DNA from: Bog-473 sp963726135
GTDB lineage: Bacteria; Actinomycetota; Acidimicrobiia; Acidimicrobiales; RAAP-2
Direction of reading: 5' to 3'
NCBI GenBank assembly: GCA_963726135.1
Contig: CAVSBE010000008.1
Coordinates: 2,418,001-2,482,000, forward strand
DNA: 64,000 nt
The position numbers were made by a program, and so were the translations under genes. Each line of letters begins with the position of its first letter. Within the stretch, counting starts at the first letter, position 1. Below, one piece after another: positions 8,375 through 16,821 of this stretch. Below the pieces are notes generated by a model that ran no database searches, was not told the DNA's origin, and worked only from the letters and a program-made list of their open reading frames with translations.

Positions 8375-8662
8375 TCAGTCCGTCTCGCTGATCTGCAAGA
8401 CGGACTGAATCTGTGTGTAGTTGGCGACATCGGCGCTGAGGGCCGCTGTGCCGTCGCTGGCCAGTGCCGCCTCGAGGGCGGCGGCCGAGTCGAACAGAAA
8501 GTGCACGGCCGCGACGTAGGGGCCGTCGATTCCGCGGTCGACTTCGACCCGGGCTGGCTTCCAGGTCTGCGTACAGAGCGGCACGTGCTTCGTGTGGTAG
8601 TACTCGTGGTCGAAGGTCGCACCATCGGTGACCGGATACAGGACGGACAAGCGCATCATCAT
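8375..8662 (-). CDS. EthD-family small dimeric alpha/beta-barrel protein
   Basis: This protein of about 95 residues begins MMMRLSVLYPV, where three consecutive ATG codons make the exact start uncertain. An AAAGGAA ribosome-binding site just upstream supports this cluster. It has the EthD-family pattern: an N-terminal beta strand, then FDHEYYHTKHVPL with the conserved His-containing turn, and a C-terminal strand and helix. EthD-like dimeric ferredoxin folds often accompany degradative oxygenases or act as cyclases. It lies 31 bases downstream of the VOC gene on the same strand, suggesting a two-gene operon of accessory catabolic proteins. Confidence 0.8.
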   Translation of the reverse strand: MMMRLSVLYPVTDGATFDHEYYHTKHVPLCTQTWKPARVEVDRGIDGPYVAAVHFLFDSAAALEAALASDGTAALSADVANYTQIQSVLQISETD

Positions 8663-8693
8663 GAGAGTTCCTTTCGAGCGGGCTCGAGTGTCG

Positions 8694-9470
8694 TCATGCG
8701 TCGTGCTGCAACAGCTCGACCAGGTAACCGTCCGGAGCCCCGACGTACGCCATGGTGACCGGCCAACGCTCCAGGCGCGTGGGCTCAAGGATGGAAGGAG
8801 ACCCCGCACCGACCGCCGCGTCGTGAAGGCTCTGGCAGTCGTCGGTGTTCACGTAGAGCTTCCACATCGAACCCATCCGGATCGGGCCCTCTTGACCGAG
8901 CTGTTGCGCCAGTTGCAGCTTCGACCCCTGCTCTCGGTTCTCCACGATCGCCTCGTGCGCGTGCTCAATCTCGGTCCGGCTCGTGCAGGCAAGACCCATC
9001 AGTTCGAAGAACCCGATCGAGACCTCCAGATCGGTCACGTTGAGGCAGTACTGCCCCAGCCAGGGGCCGTCCGCGGGCACGGTGTCGGGCCAGGGATGAC
9101 GTGTCACGAATTCGACCAGGTAACCGTCGAGGTCGCGCACGAACGCGACGCTCACGGGCCACCGCTCCATCCGTTCGGGCGCCGACTCCACCGTCGCCCC
9201 CTGCGCGACCGCTCTTTCGAAGGTCTCAGCGACGTCGTGGGTGTTGACGTAGAGCTTCCAGAACCCAGTGCCGAGGTCCACGGGGCCCGACTGGTTCTTC
9301 TGTCGGGCGATCTGGAACTTCGAGCCACCGGACGGGTTCTCCACGATCGCTTCGAAGGCGTCGGGGATCTCGGTCCGGCTGGTGCACGTCAGGCCGAGCG
9401 AGGTGTAGAAGGCAACAGAGCGCTCCAGGTCCGCGACGTTGAGGCAGTACTGACCCAGCCAGCTCGTCAT
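8694..9470 (-). CDS. Tandem-domain VOC (glyoxalase/dioxygenase superfamily) protein
   Basis: This 258-residue protein is made of two VOC domains (about 1-125 and 135-258) that look like an internal gene duplication. Both halves start WLGQYCLNV.DLE and continue with TSRTEI, then AIVEN, then WKLYVNT, then ERWPV and DGYLVE. Even the DNA is nearly repeated: GTTGAGGCAGTACTG occurs at the start of each half. Many VOC proteins bind a divalent metal with His/Glu residues contributed by paired domains. A metal-binding His is not obvious in the YCLNV strand, so catalysis is uncertain. The EthD gene follows downstream. Confidence 0.85.
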   Translation of the reverse strand: MTSWLGQYCLNVADLERSVAFYTSLGLTCTSRTEIPDAFEAIVENPSGGSKFQIARQKNQSGPVDLGTGFWKLYVNTHDVAETFERAVAQGATVESAPERMERWPVSVAFVRDLDGYLVEFVTRHPWPDTVPADGPWLGQYCLNVTDLEVSIGFFELMGLACTSRTEIEHAHEAIVENREQGSKLQLAQQLGQEGPIRMGSMWKLYVNTDDCQSLHDAAVGAGSPSILEPTRLERWPVTMAYVGAPDGYLVELLQHDA

Positions 9471-9676
9471 CAGTTCTCCTTCTCCGCTTCGTCCGTGGCG
9501 AGCCCTTCGAGCTGGCCGACCTCAAAGTATATTGTATGCGTCGCTTCTTCGGCCGGGTCAGCGCTACGGGGCCGGATCCACGTTGCCGGTCGGCACGCGG
9601 GAGTTCCCGCGCCTGTCTCGTTCTAAGTTGGCCCCACAGCACCTGACCGGCTGTGGGCTTCGGGAGCGTGGAACAC

Positions 9677-10772
9677 ATGGCAATGGGCAACCGTCCGGAG
9701 GTACAGACCGCAGCGGCGCCCATTACGGCTTTGGACGTGTCGCTGTTGGCGCAGCAGCTGGCGACGGCGTTGGCACGGGTGCCGTTCCGCCGTCCGTTCG
9801 ACGGTCCGTCCTCCCTCTTGTCCAACCTGGGGATCTCGGTCACCCGGGAGGTGATCCGCTCCTTCATGGGCTACGCCTCGTCGCTGCGCATCCCCGAGTT
9901 CCGGTCGCTCGAGCTCGTGTTGGACGAGATCTGCCAGTGGATCATGCCGCCCTTTGTCCGTTCCCTCGACGTCGAGAGCCACCCCACGGAGTTCGGCGGC
10001 GTGCCGGGCATCCTCTACGTGCCTCGGCGCCGCCGACCGGTAGGGGTGATCCTCTACCTCCACGGTGGCGGGTACATCGGCACGTCGCCGACGATGTATG
10101 CGTTCTTCACGGCGCGGGTGTGCCGGGAGACCGAGTGCGCGACGTTCGTCGCCGACTACCGGCTTGCGCCGGAGTTCCCCTACCCGGCCGGGGCCGAGGA
10201 CGCCTCGGCCGCCTACGCGGAGCTCGTCGCCTTGGGCATCCCCCGCGAGCGCATCTTCCTCGCCGGCGACTCGGGTGGCGGCGGCCTGGCCAACACCCTC
10301 CTGCTCGAACGCCCCGAGCACGTGGATCCGGTCCGGCCCGCGGGATTGGTGCTGTTCTCGCCCGAGGTCGATCTGCGCCTGGACGAGCCGTCCGTCACCG
10401 AGAACGCGGACCGCGACATCCTGCCGTGGAACATCCCGACGACCGCATACCTCCATGGGACCGATGCCTCCAGCCAGCCGCTTGCTCCGTTGAACGCCGA
10501 CCTGGCCGCCTTTCCCCCCACCTGCGTCACCTGGGGCGGCGACGAGATGTTCCGCGATCCCGATTCGGCGCTATGTCCAGCGCCTGCGCGAGGCCGGCGT
10601 CCCCACCGACGCCCGGGAGTTCGAAGGGATGTTCCACGTCTTCCAGATCCTGATGCCATGGGCCGACGACAGCCGGGAGGCCTTTCGTCATGTCCGCAAC
10701 TTCATCCACCGCGTCGTCGCCGAAGCTCCCCCGCTTGCTGTCACCAACCTGACCCGCAAGCTCGTGGCGTAG
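9677..10772 (+). CDS. Alpha/beta-hydrolase fold-3 (HSL-type) esterase, frame broken near 10560
   Basis: The protein has the hormone-sensitive-lipase hallmark YLHGGGYIGTSP (oxyanion hole), the nucleophile motif GDSGGGGLA and the VTWGGDEMFRDP segment before the catalytic Asp/His region. Directly after FRDP the frame is lost. Reading on in the +1-shifted frame gives IRRYVQRLREAGV and then EFEGMFHVFQILMPW with the catalytic His, ending at a TAG at 10772. Total length is 3n+1, so one extra base near 10560 explains the break. ATG at 9677 is preceded by a weak GGGAG site; a second ATG lies 6 bases later. It is followed by the sulfatase gene on the same strand. Confidence 0.8.
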
Positions 10773-10838
10773 CACCATGCTGCACTCCGGTCCGCCAAGA
10801 GGCAGCATGTGTCTCCCAACGGGCAACGAGGAGCGGCA

Positions 10839-12416
10839 ATGAGCGACCCCAAGGCAGACGGCATCACGGGCAGGCGCGGCGGCGCTGGAGTCGACCCCGT
10901 CACCGGCGCCACCCACGTGCTCGCCCCCAACCGCGAACCCACCTTCGTGGTCCCCGGTCGCGACGAGGTGGCGGCCGCCAAGCTGGCGGAGTTCACTGCA
11001 CGCACGGGCCGGCGGCCCAACGTCGTCGTCATCTTGTTGGACGACGTCGGCTGGGGCGACTTCGGCTGTTACGGCGGCGGGATCGCGGTGGGTGCACCGA
11101 CGCCCAACGTCGACCGCATTGCCCGTGACGGGTTGCTCCTCACGTCGTGCTACAGCGAGCCCTCGTGCACACCGACGAGGGCGTCGATCATGACGGGGCG
11201 CCTCCCGATGCGGCACGGCCTGCTGGTGCCGCCGATGTACGGCATGCCCGGCGGGCTCAGCGGGGAGATCACCCTCCCACAGCTGCTCTCTGAAGCTGGA
11301 TATGTCACCCAGGCCGTCGGGAAGTGGCACATGGGAGAGAATCGAGAGAGCCAGCCGCAGAACGTGGGCTTCGACGACTTCTACGGCTTCTTGTCGGTGT
11401 CGGACATGTATACGGAGTGGCGCGACCCGTACTACTTTCCAGAGGTCGTCTACAGCGAGGACCGCACCGAGTGGGTGCGGAACATGCCGTTCAACAAGTG
11501 CTTCGTGCACGGGACGCGTCACGGGCCACTCGAGGAGGTCGAGGAGGTGACGGTCCCGGTGCTGTCGCTCCTGGACGACAAGTGGTGCGAGTACTCCGAA
11601 CGGTTCATCGAGCGGATGGCGGGGTCCTCGGATCCGTGGTTCCTCTACCACTGCACCCGTGGGGCGCACTTCGACAACTACCCCCACCCCGACTTCCTCG
11701 GGCGCTCTCCGGCCAGGCATCCCTACAAGGACGCGATCGTCGAGTTGGACGACATCTGCGGGCGGCTGGTCGCTGCGCTGGAGCGGACCGGACAGCTCGA
11801 GTCGACGATGGTGGTGATCTCGTCGGACAACGGCCCCGAGATGGAGACCTGGCCCGATTCCGCCTTCACGCCGTTCCGCTGCGCCAAGGGATCGACGTGG
11901 GAGGGCGGCGTCCGTGTCCCCGCCATCGTGTCGTGGCCCGGGATGATCCCCCATGGACGCGCCAGTGACGGCCTCGTCCATCTCCTCGACCTCTTCGCGA
12001 CCTGCCTCTCCATGGCGGGGGTGGCCGATCGCGCGCCCGCCGATCGCTACGTGGACGCGGTCGACCAGTTGTCCTTCTTTCTGGCGGCCGACGATCGCGA
12101 GGCCGTGTCGAACCGGAAGTTCCAGCACTACTGGTTGACGTCGCAGTACTCGGCGCTGCGGGTCGGGGAATACAAGTACCTGATGTCCTCCATCTCGGAC
12201 AACGACACGGACGTCCTCAACCCGGGCGGCTTCACGGGCGTGGTGCAGCGCTACGGGTACGGCCGCCTCTACAACCTCTACCTCGATCCGAAGGAGACGC
12301 GGTCGTACATGATCAGGAAGCTGGTGTACATCGACGCCATCATCGGCGAGATCGCCCGGCACCACGGCACCTTTCGCGAGTGGCCGAACAAGCCGGCGCC
12401 GGTCCCCGCCGGTTGA
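10839..12416 (+). CDS. Arylsulfatase-type sulfatase
   Basis: This 525-residue type I sulfatase carries the formylglycine signature CTPTRASIMTGR, in which Cys110 would be converted to formylglycine, and the metal-binding LLDDVGWGD strand with Asp68/69. Downstream come VGKWHMG and the SSDNGPE motif that completes the calcium site. There is no obvious signal peptide, suggesting a cytoplasmic enzyme. ATG at 10839 has a GAGGAG site at 10825-10830. A formylglycine-generating enzyme is needed but not seen in the window. With the upstream esterase it could release sulfate or acyl groups from an organic ester; the substrate is unknown. Confidence 0.9.
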   Translation: MSDPKADGITGRRGGAGVDPVTGATHVLAPNREPTFVVPGRDEVAAAKLAEFTARTGRRPNVVVILLDDVGWGDFGCYGGGIAVGAPTPNVDRIARDGLLLTSCYSEPSCTPTRASIMTGRLPMRHGLLVPPMYGMPGGLSGEITLPQLLSEAGYVTQAVGKWHMGENRESQPQNVGFDDFYGFLSVSDMYTEWRDPYYFPEVVYSEDRTEWVRNMPFNKCFVHGTRHGPLEEVEEVTVPVLSLLDDKWCEYSERFIERMAGSSDPWFLYHCTRGAHFDNYPHPDFLGRSPARHPYKDAIVELDDICGRLVAALERTGQLESTMVVISSDNGPEMETWPDSAFTPFRCAKGSTWEGGVRVPAIVSWPGMIPHGRASDGLVHLLDLFATCLSMAGVADRAPADRYVDAVDQLSFFLAADDREAVSNRKFQHYWLTSQYSALRVGEYKYLMSSISDNDTDVLNPGGFTGVVQRYGYGRLYNLYLDPKETRSYMIRKLVYIDAIIGEIARHHGTFREWPNKPAPVPAG

Positions 12417-12435
12417 ACGACGGCAATCGGGTTCG

Positions 12436-12454
12436 GCGGCGTCGGCGACGCCGC
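12436..12454. terminator. GC-rich hairpin between convergent genes
   Basis: GCGGCGTC-GGC-GACGCCGC forms an 8-bp stem with a 3-base loop in the 42-base gap between the convergent sulfatase and CoA-transferase genes. It lacks a T-tract, so it may be a bidirectional hairpin aiding termination rather than a classical intrinsic terminator. Confidence 0.4.
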
Positions 12455-12458
12455 GCGG

Positions 12459-13760
12459 TCAGGGTCGGCCGAGCTCGTCGGCCACCTTGCGCAGGTCGGC
12501 CCGGAAATCAGGGTGCGCGACCTCGACCAGCAGATGGGCGCGCTCGCTGACGGTCAGGCCCGTGAGCTCGGCCGCGCCGTACTCGGTGATGACGACGCCC
12601 GTGTGGTGGCGGGGCGTCGAGACGACCGATCCCTCGGGGAGCAGCCCGACGATGCGCGACACGACTGCGCCCTCGTGGACGGCTGTCGAGTGGAGGCAGA
12701 TGAGGGAGTGCGCATCGAGGTGCAGCTCTGCGGCAGCGACGAAGTCCTCGTGTCCGCCGACACCCGAGATCTGCTTGCCGCCGATGTTGTCGGCCACGAC
12801 CTGGCCGTAGAGGTCGACGGAGAGCGCACCATTGATGGAGACCAGGTTCGCGTTCCGGGCGATGACCGTGGGGTCGTTGATCGTCTCGACTGGGAGGAAG
12901 GCGACGTCGGCGTTGCCGTCCAGCCACCCGTAGAGCTCCGGGGTCCCGAGCGCGAACGTCGTCACCGAGACCCCGTCGAAGACCCCTTTGGCATCGTTTG
13001 TCACCTTGCCCGCCTGGTGCAGGCGCATGAGGCCGCTGGTGAACATCTCGGAGTGGACGCCGAACCCGCCCAGCGGGCCCTTGGCCAGCTCGGTGGCCAC
13101 GATGTTGGGAATGGCACCGATGCCGGTCTGCAGGGTCGACCCGTTCTTCACGTAGGCCAGGGCGTGACGGGCGATGGCCTCGTCCACCTCGTCGGTCGGG
13201 GGCTCGGTGAGGGCGAAAGGGGCCGCGTTCGTCTCGATGAGCACGTCGACCACGTCCAGCGCGACGGTGTTGTCGAACTCGGGGGGCAGGCTCCTCGTGC
13301 GGGGCAGGTTGGGGTTGACCTCGACGATGAGAAGGCGGTCCGGGTCTTGGCCGGCCCTGATCAGCTCGGGCCGGGTCGCGCCCATGTGGAGCGACAGGTT
13401 CAGCCTGCCGTCGTCGTCCGGTGGGGCTGCCTGCGCCACCATGACCCGGGGCGAGAACTTGGCCAGGATCGGCGCCATCTGGCGGAAACCCCCCGGGACG
13501 AGCTCGACGTGGTGGCCCATGGCATGGAGCAGTCGCTCCGCGGGCCCGAAGAACCCGCAGCGGTAGGTCACGCCGGGCTTGGTGAAGACCTCGTAGAAGT
13601 TCAGGCACAGCGCTCCCCCGACCTGCAGGTCCTGCCAGTCGTCCCGGGCACCCAAAGCCGTGAGGAATGTGTCCGGGTTGGCCGGGCCCAAACCGAAACC
13701 GATCATGTCGACCGGCCGGATCATCGAGACGGCTTCCTCGGCGGTGCACACAACTGGCAT
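12459..13760 (-). CDS. Acetyl-CoA hydrolase/transferase family (4-hydroxybutyrate CoA-transferase-like)
   Basis: This 433-residue class I-type CoA-transferase has an N-terminal domain with GFGLGPANPD and MVAQAAPPD. The central QTGIGAIPN loop binds CoA, and the catalytic Glu is expected in GVHSEMFTSG. The C-terminal acetyl-CoA hydrolase domain includes QISGVGGHEDF. These enzymes move CoA between acetyl-CoA and short carboxylates such as 4-hydroxybutyrate, butyrate or succinate. The ATG start is followed directly by the expected first strand. Its promoter region holds a perfect 8-bp inverted repeat at 13781-13799. Confidence 0.88.
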   Translation of the reverse strand: MPVVCTAEEAVSMIRPVDMIGFGLGPANPDTFLTALGARDDWQDLQVGGALCLNFYEVFTKPGVTYRCGFFGPAERLLHAMGHHVELVPGGFRQMAPILAKFSPRVMVAQAAPPDDDGRLNLSLHMGATRPELIRAGQDPDRLLIVEVNPNLPRTRSLPPEFDNTVALDVVDVLIETNAAPFALTEPPTDEVDEAIARHALAYVKNGSTLQTGIGAIPNIVATELAKGPLGGFGVHSEMFTSGLMRLHQAGKVTNDAKGVFDGVSVTTFALGTPELYGWLDGNADVAFLPVETINDPTVIARNANLVSINGALSVDLYGQVVADNIGGKQISGVGGHEDFVAAAELHLDAHSLICLHSTAVHEGAVVSRIVGLLPEGSVVSTPRHHTGVVITEYGAAELTGLTVSERAHLLVEVAHPDFRADLRKVADELGRP

Positions 13761-13780
13761 GGCCCCTACTCTCGCGCCGG

Positions 13781-13799
13781 CCGTGGTCCCTGACCACGG
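13781..13799. promoter_or_regulatory. Perfect inverted repeat upstream of the CoA-transferase
   Basis: CCGTGGTC-CCT-GACCACGG is a perfect 8-bp inverted repeat with a 3-base spacer, 21-39 bases upstream of the CoA-transferase start. The position suits an operator overlapping a promoter; no regulator can be named. Confidence 0.5.
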
Positions 13800-13918
13800 T
13801 CTTTGGTCCTGACGGACAATCGCCTGCGACGGAATCCGTTACTTTTGGCTCTAGCCACGCGGGGGGCCCGGTCCCCAGAATGATTGGGACACCCTCCTCT
13901 TCCCAGACAACGGTGCTT

Positions 13919-13955
13919 GGAGAATGGCGGCCACCCCCCTCGGTCGCCATTTTCC
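13919..13955. other. Long hairpin in the intergenic region
   Basis: GGAGAATGGCG at 13919-13929 pairs with CGCCATTTTCC at 13945-13955 over 11 bases (one G-T pair), with a 15-base loop. No T-tract follows on either strand, so a leader-RNA structure or protein-binding site is likelier than a terminator. Confidence 0.5.
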
Positions 13956-13956
13956 A

Positions 13957-13990
13957 ATTGCGGCGTGTGTCGGATTGCGGCGTGTGTCGG
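13957..13990. repeat. 17-base tandem duplication
   Basis: ATTGCGGCGTGTGTCGG occurs twice without spacer (13957-13973 and 13974-13990), right after the hairpin and about 125 bases before the CBS-domain gene. It may be paired binding sites or a recent slippage product. Confidence 0.8.
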
Positions 13991-14115
13991 GCCCGTCGGG
14001 GCGCCGGGAGCGGTCGGGCAGCTCGCTCGGCCTACCTGGCGCAGGTCTCCCGGTACTGTCGGCGTGGGCGACGGAACCGCCGCCTGCCAGTTGCAACCAA
14101 CGGTAGGGATCCCCC

Positions 14116-14568
14116 ATGAGCAACCGTTCCTTCGAAGGCCTCGACGCGACCCTCGGCGGCATGCACCTGCGCCCGCCGACCATGGTGTCCGGGTCGGACA
14201 CCATGGCCACGGTGGCGGCGGCCATGGTCCGCGACGGCGTCTCGTGCGCGATCCTGGAGGAGCCGCCCCTGCGGGTCGTGACCGAATTCGACCTCGCCCG
14301 CGGGCTGGCCCAGGGATTGCGGCCCGAGGACGGGATCGCCGCAGCCGCCTCGGGAAACCCGAATTGGGCGCCACCCTCGGCGAGTGTCGCCGAGGCGGCC
14401 GCGCTCATGGTCAGCCTCGGTATCCGGCACCTCGTGGTGCTCGACATCACGGAGCGGCCGAGCGGCGTCGTCTCCATGGCCGAGCTGTTCGACGTGCTCG
14501 TCCGCTCCCAGGAGCCGATGGCCCTCTACGCGGAAATTCGCCGACATCATGCTTCACAGCGGGAGTGA
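14116..14568 (+). CDS. Tandem CBS-domain protein
   Basis: This 150-residue protein consists of a pair of CBS motifs, one at about residues 15-65 and one at about 85-140. The second contains the typical SVAEAAALMVSLGIRHLVVLD. Such Bateman modules bind adenosine nucleotides and act as energy sensors. It recalls Hrp1-type stand-alone CBS proteins of the mycobacterial DosR regulon, and the genes downstream belong to the same theme. No enzyme or DNA-binding domain is attached. ATG 14116 is preceded by a weak GTAGGGA site. Confidence 0.85.
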   Translation: MSNRSFEGLDATLGGMHLRPPTMVSGSDTMATVAAAMVRDGVSCAILEEPPLRVVTEFDLARGLAQGLRPEDGIAAAASGNPNWAPPSASVAEAAALMVSLGIRHLVVLDITERPSGVVSMAELFDVLVRSQEPMALYAEIRRHHASQRE

Positions 14569-14617
14569 CGCCGCGCACCTGCCCCAGCCGGACTGAGCGA
14601 CCGGGCGGGATCCTCGC

Positions 14618-14947
14618 TCAACCCCGGGCGATGACAGCCTGGGCGGCCTCGAACGCCTTCTTGATGTCCCCGAGGATCTGCTGGAACCCCTCGCGCAGCG
14701 TGTCGGCGTTGGCCGCCGCGTCGTGACGGGCATCGGAGAGCTTCGAGAACGCGGCCAGGCACACGTTCTGGGCCAGGTCCAGCTGCTTGGTAGCTCGCTC
14801 TCTCACGTCGAGCTTGGCCAGGTCCGCCTGAACCTTGAGCTCGTCGATACGGGTCCGCCACTCCTCCAGCGTGCGGTTCACCGACTCCATCACCTCTGCC
14901 GTCTCGCCTTCCTGGGCGGCAGGTGCGCCCGATCCGATCTTCGCCAT
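14618..14947 (-). CDS. Coiled-coil stress-response protein (sll1863-like)
   Basis: This 109-residue, almost entirely helical protein contains heptad-like stretches EEWRTRIDELKVQADLAKLD and FQQILGDIKKAFEAAQAVI. Its size and arrangement resemble the coiled-coil stress-response family that includes cyanobacterial sll1863. There is no signal peptide or membrane segment. A strong copy of the island box (15008-15022) lies 61-75 bases upstream of its start, which predicts induction with the DosR-like regulon. The family assignment is moderate; the coiled-coil character is directly visible. Confidence 0.65.
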   Translation of the reverse strand: MAKIGSGAPAAQEGETAEVMESVNRTLEEWRTRIDELKVQADLAKLDVRERATKQLDLAQNVCLAAFSKLSDARHDAAANADTLREGFQQILGDIKKAFEAAQAVIARG

Positions 14948-15007
14948 GGCGATCCTCCGATCTTCGTCTCTCTAGGATCAGCCTGCATCCGGGCTGGCGC
15001 ACGAGAT

Positions 15008-15022
15008 AGGGCCGAACGTCCC
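15008..15022 (-). promoter_or_regulatory. DosR-like binding box A
   Basis: On the minus strand this reads GGGACGTTCGGCCCT, the best match here to the semi-palindrome GGGAC-N4-G-N-CCC characteristic of DosR/DevR boxes. It lies 61-75 bases upstream of the coiled-coil stress gene. Confidence 0.6.
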
Positions 15023-15066
15023 AAGCGACCGTCCGCCGCGGAGTTCCGAAGCTGCCTCGACAGCGA

Positions 15067-15216
15067 TTATCTGTCTTCTCCCGGTGTGCTCTCCGCTCGC
15101 GCCAACCGGATCTCGGCCAGCGTCAACCCGACCTCGTCGAGGAGGTAGGGGCTCACGGAGGGGCTGGGTGTGCGATAGGTCTTGCGCGTGATGTGGCGTG
15201 ACGTCGGATGGTGCAT
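15067..15216 (-). CDS. Small orphan protein in the dormancy island
   Basis: This is a 49-residue open frame beginning MHHPTSRHITRKTYRTPSPS and ending in an acidic, helix-prone tail (LLDEVGLTLAEIRLARAES). I do not recognise a family. It is supported by an AGGAGAG ribosome-binding site with good spacing on the minus strand, and by a DosR-like box 70-84 bases upstream. Without those two signals it would be too short to call. It could be a small regulatory or stress peptide. Confidence 0.5.
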   Translation of the reverse strand: MHHPTSRHITRKTYRTPSPSVSPYLLDEVGLTLAEIRLARAESTPGEDR

Positions 15217-15285
15217 GGCACTCTCCTGTGCTCCGGGCGGCGCGTGCCGCTGAGCCCATTCGACCCCACCGAGAATCGTGCACCT

Positions 15286-15300
15286 AGGGCCGAACGACTC
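15286..15300 (-). promoter_or_regulatory. DosR-like binding box B
   Basis: The minus strand reads GAGTCGTTCGGCCCT. It overlaps the end of the phosphotransferase-kinase gene and lies 70-84 bases upstream of the 49-residue open frame. It shares the flank GTGCACCTAGGG with box E at 22.87 kb on the plus strand. Confidence 0.5.
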
Positions 15301-16810
15301 ATCGGCGGAGGACTTCAGTCCCTTCACTCGGGCCACCGAGTACTCCATCGAGTGCCCGGAGGGCCGACGACAGGGCTTCGGCCGCCGTGCCGACCGAGGT
15401 GTCGATCGTCGTCGCCGTCGGCCAGACGTCCATCTTCCCGGCCATCAGATCGCGTACCTGTGGCGTCGCCTCAGAATCGTCGCCGGTGGTCTCTCGCGCC
15501 AGGATCCGGGCGGCGGCGACCGAGTCGTCGCACGCACAGCAGAGCTCCGTGAGCTCGCTCCCGGTGTCCCGAGCGATCCGCCGTGCCGATGCACGCCGCG
15601 AGGCGTCGATCCACGACGCGTCGAGGATGACCGGATCCCCGTGTTCCAGGAGCTGCCGTGCCCGGTGGAGGAGTTCCTCGTACACGGACCCGACGGCTTC
15701 GGGCGAGTAACGGCCCGTTCCCGGTCCCGACGAATGCCGCGGCATCGAGCTCCCGGCGACTGGCTGCAGCTCGCGGCGGACCTCGTCCGAGCGTAAGAGC
15801 GACCACCCCGTCTCCGCCGCCAATCCGGCTGCCAACGTGGTCTTCCCGGTGCCCGGCAACCCGCCCACCAGTACGACGGCCGGCTGAGCCCGCCGCAGGT
15901 GGCGCAACGCCAACGTGTGCAGCGCGCGGGCGCGGCGATCCGCGCCGTCCGCGCCTTGCTCCCACTCCAGGCAGGCCACCATGGCCCGCACGTAGGCGCG
16001 CTCGGCGATGTAGTGGTGCAGGAGGGGTCGGGGGAGGCGTTCAGAGGCCAGGGCCTCGTAGTGCAGGACGAACCCCTCGGCGGCATCGGGCCGTCCGAGT
16101 CGCTCGAGGTCCATGGCAAGGAAGGCGACGTCGGCGCACACGTCGCCGTAGCGGAGGCGGTCGGAGAACTCGACGCAGTCAAGGATGCGGACGCCGTCAT
16201 CGAGGCAGAACACGTCCTCCGCCTGGAGGTCACCGTGGCCGTCACAGACGTGTCCTTCGGCGACGCGGGCGTCGAGCATCGGGCCGTACCGCCGGAGCCA
16301 CCGGTGGACCCGCGTGCGGACCTCCTGGTCCACGACGGGATCGAGGGCGCTGCCGACGAAACGTTCGGTCTCCGCGAAATTGTCAGCCCACCGTCCCTCC
16401 AGGGCGGCCGGCGCCGCCGACTCGGAGATCGTGGCGGAGCGCTCGGCGCCGGCATGGAACGACACCAGCAGCGCAGCCACCTCGCCAAGCCACCCGTCGA
16501 CGTCCCCGCCTCCTCGCACCAGGGTGGCCAGCCGTCGCTCGTCGGGCAGGGCACGCATCACCACCATGTGATCGATCGGCTCACCGTCCATGACGATGTC
16601 GGCGACCCCCAAGTAGACGTCCGGCGCCAGTCGGCGATTGAGCTCGACCTCGCGCCGGCAGTCCGCCGCCCGGACCGTACGGTCGGTGAAGTCCAGAAAA
16701 TCGAAATGGACCGGCTTGCGAAGCTTGTAGACCCGGTCACCGACGAAGACGAGAATTGAAATGTGGGTCTCGACGAGCCGCGACGGTCGTACCCTCGGGT
16801 CGTGCTTCAC
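15299..16810 (-). CDS. Bifunctional phosphotransferase (APH-like) / P-loop kinase, Rv2004c-like
   Basis: This 503-residue protein has an N-terminal aminoglycoside-phosphotransferase-like domain with the Brenner motif CDGHGDLQAEDV and the following DCVEFSDRLRYGD metal motif. A C-terminal P-loop kinase domain follows, with Walker A VGGLPGTGKTTLA and ILDASWIDASRR. This architecture and length match mycobacterial Rv2004c, a DosR-regulon member. The GTG at 16810 is chosen because the sequence then opens VKHDPRVRPSRLVETHISIL; longer versions run through Arg-rich, gene-unlike sequence. It follows the STAS gene by 11 bases and is probably co-transcribed from box C. The small-molecule substrate is unknown. 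Confidence 0.85.
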   Translation of the reverse strand: MKHDPRVRPSRLVETHISILVFVGDRVYKLRKPVHFDFLDFTDRTVRAADCRREVELNRRLAPDVYLGVADIVMDGEPIDHMVVMRALPDERRLATLVRGGGDVDGWLGEVAALLVSFHAGAERSATISESAAPAALEGRWADNFAETERFVGSALDPVVDQEVRTRVHRWLRRYGPMLDARVAEGHVCDGHGDLQAEDVFCLDDGVRILDCVEFSDRLRYGDVCADVAFLAMDLERLGRPDAAEGFVLHYEALASERLPRPLLHHYIAERAYVRAMVACLEWEQGADGADRRARALHTLALRHLRRAQPAVVLVGGLPGTGKTTLAAGLAAETGWSLLRSDEVRRELQPVAGSSMPRHSSGPGTGRYSPEAVGSVYEELLHRARQLLEHGDPVILDASWIDASRRASARRIARDTGSELTELCCACDDSVAAARILARETTGDDSEATPQVRDLMAGKMDVWPTATTIDTSVGTAAEALSSALRALDGVLGGPSEGTEVLRR

Positions 16811-16821
16811 CTCGTCACCGG

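Larger units (their letters stand above)
13761..14115. other. 355-base divergent intergenic region, rich in symmetric elements
   Basis: I see no convincing gene here. The region holds an 8-bp inverted repeat, a long hairpin, a 17-base tandem repeat (all listed separately), a GTCCC-N10-GGGAC pair at 13871-13890, and a weak match to the dormancy-island box at 13796-13810 (ACGGTCTTTGGTCCT). It separates the CoA-transferase from the CBS-domain gene and presumably carries both promoters. Confidence 0.6.

Noticed and set aside
10527..12365. 612-residue minus-strand open frame opposite the sulfatase
   Set aside because: It is the antisense shadow of a clear sulfatase with catalytic motifs; the translation is His/Arg/Asp-rich and resembles no family.
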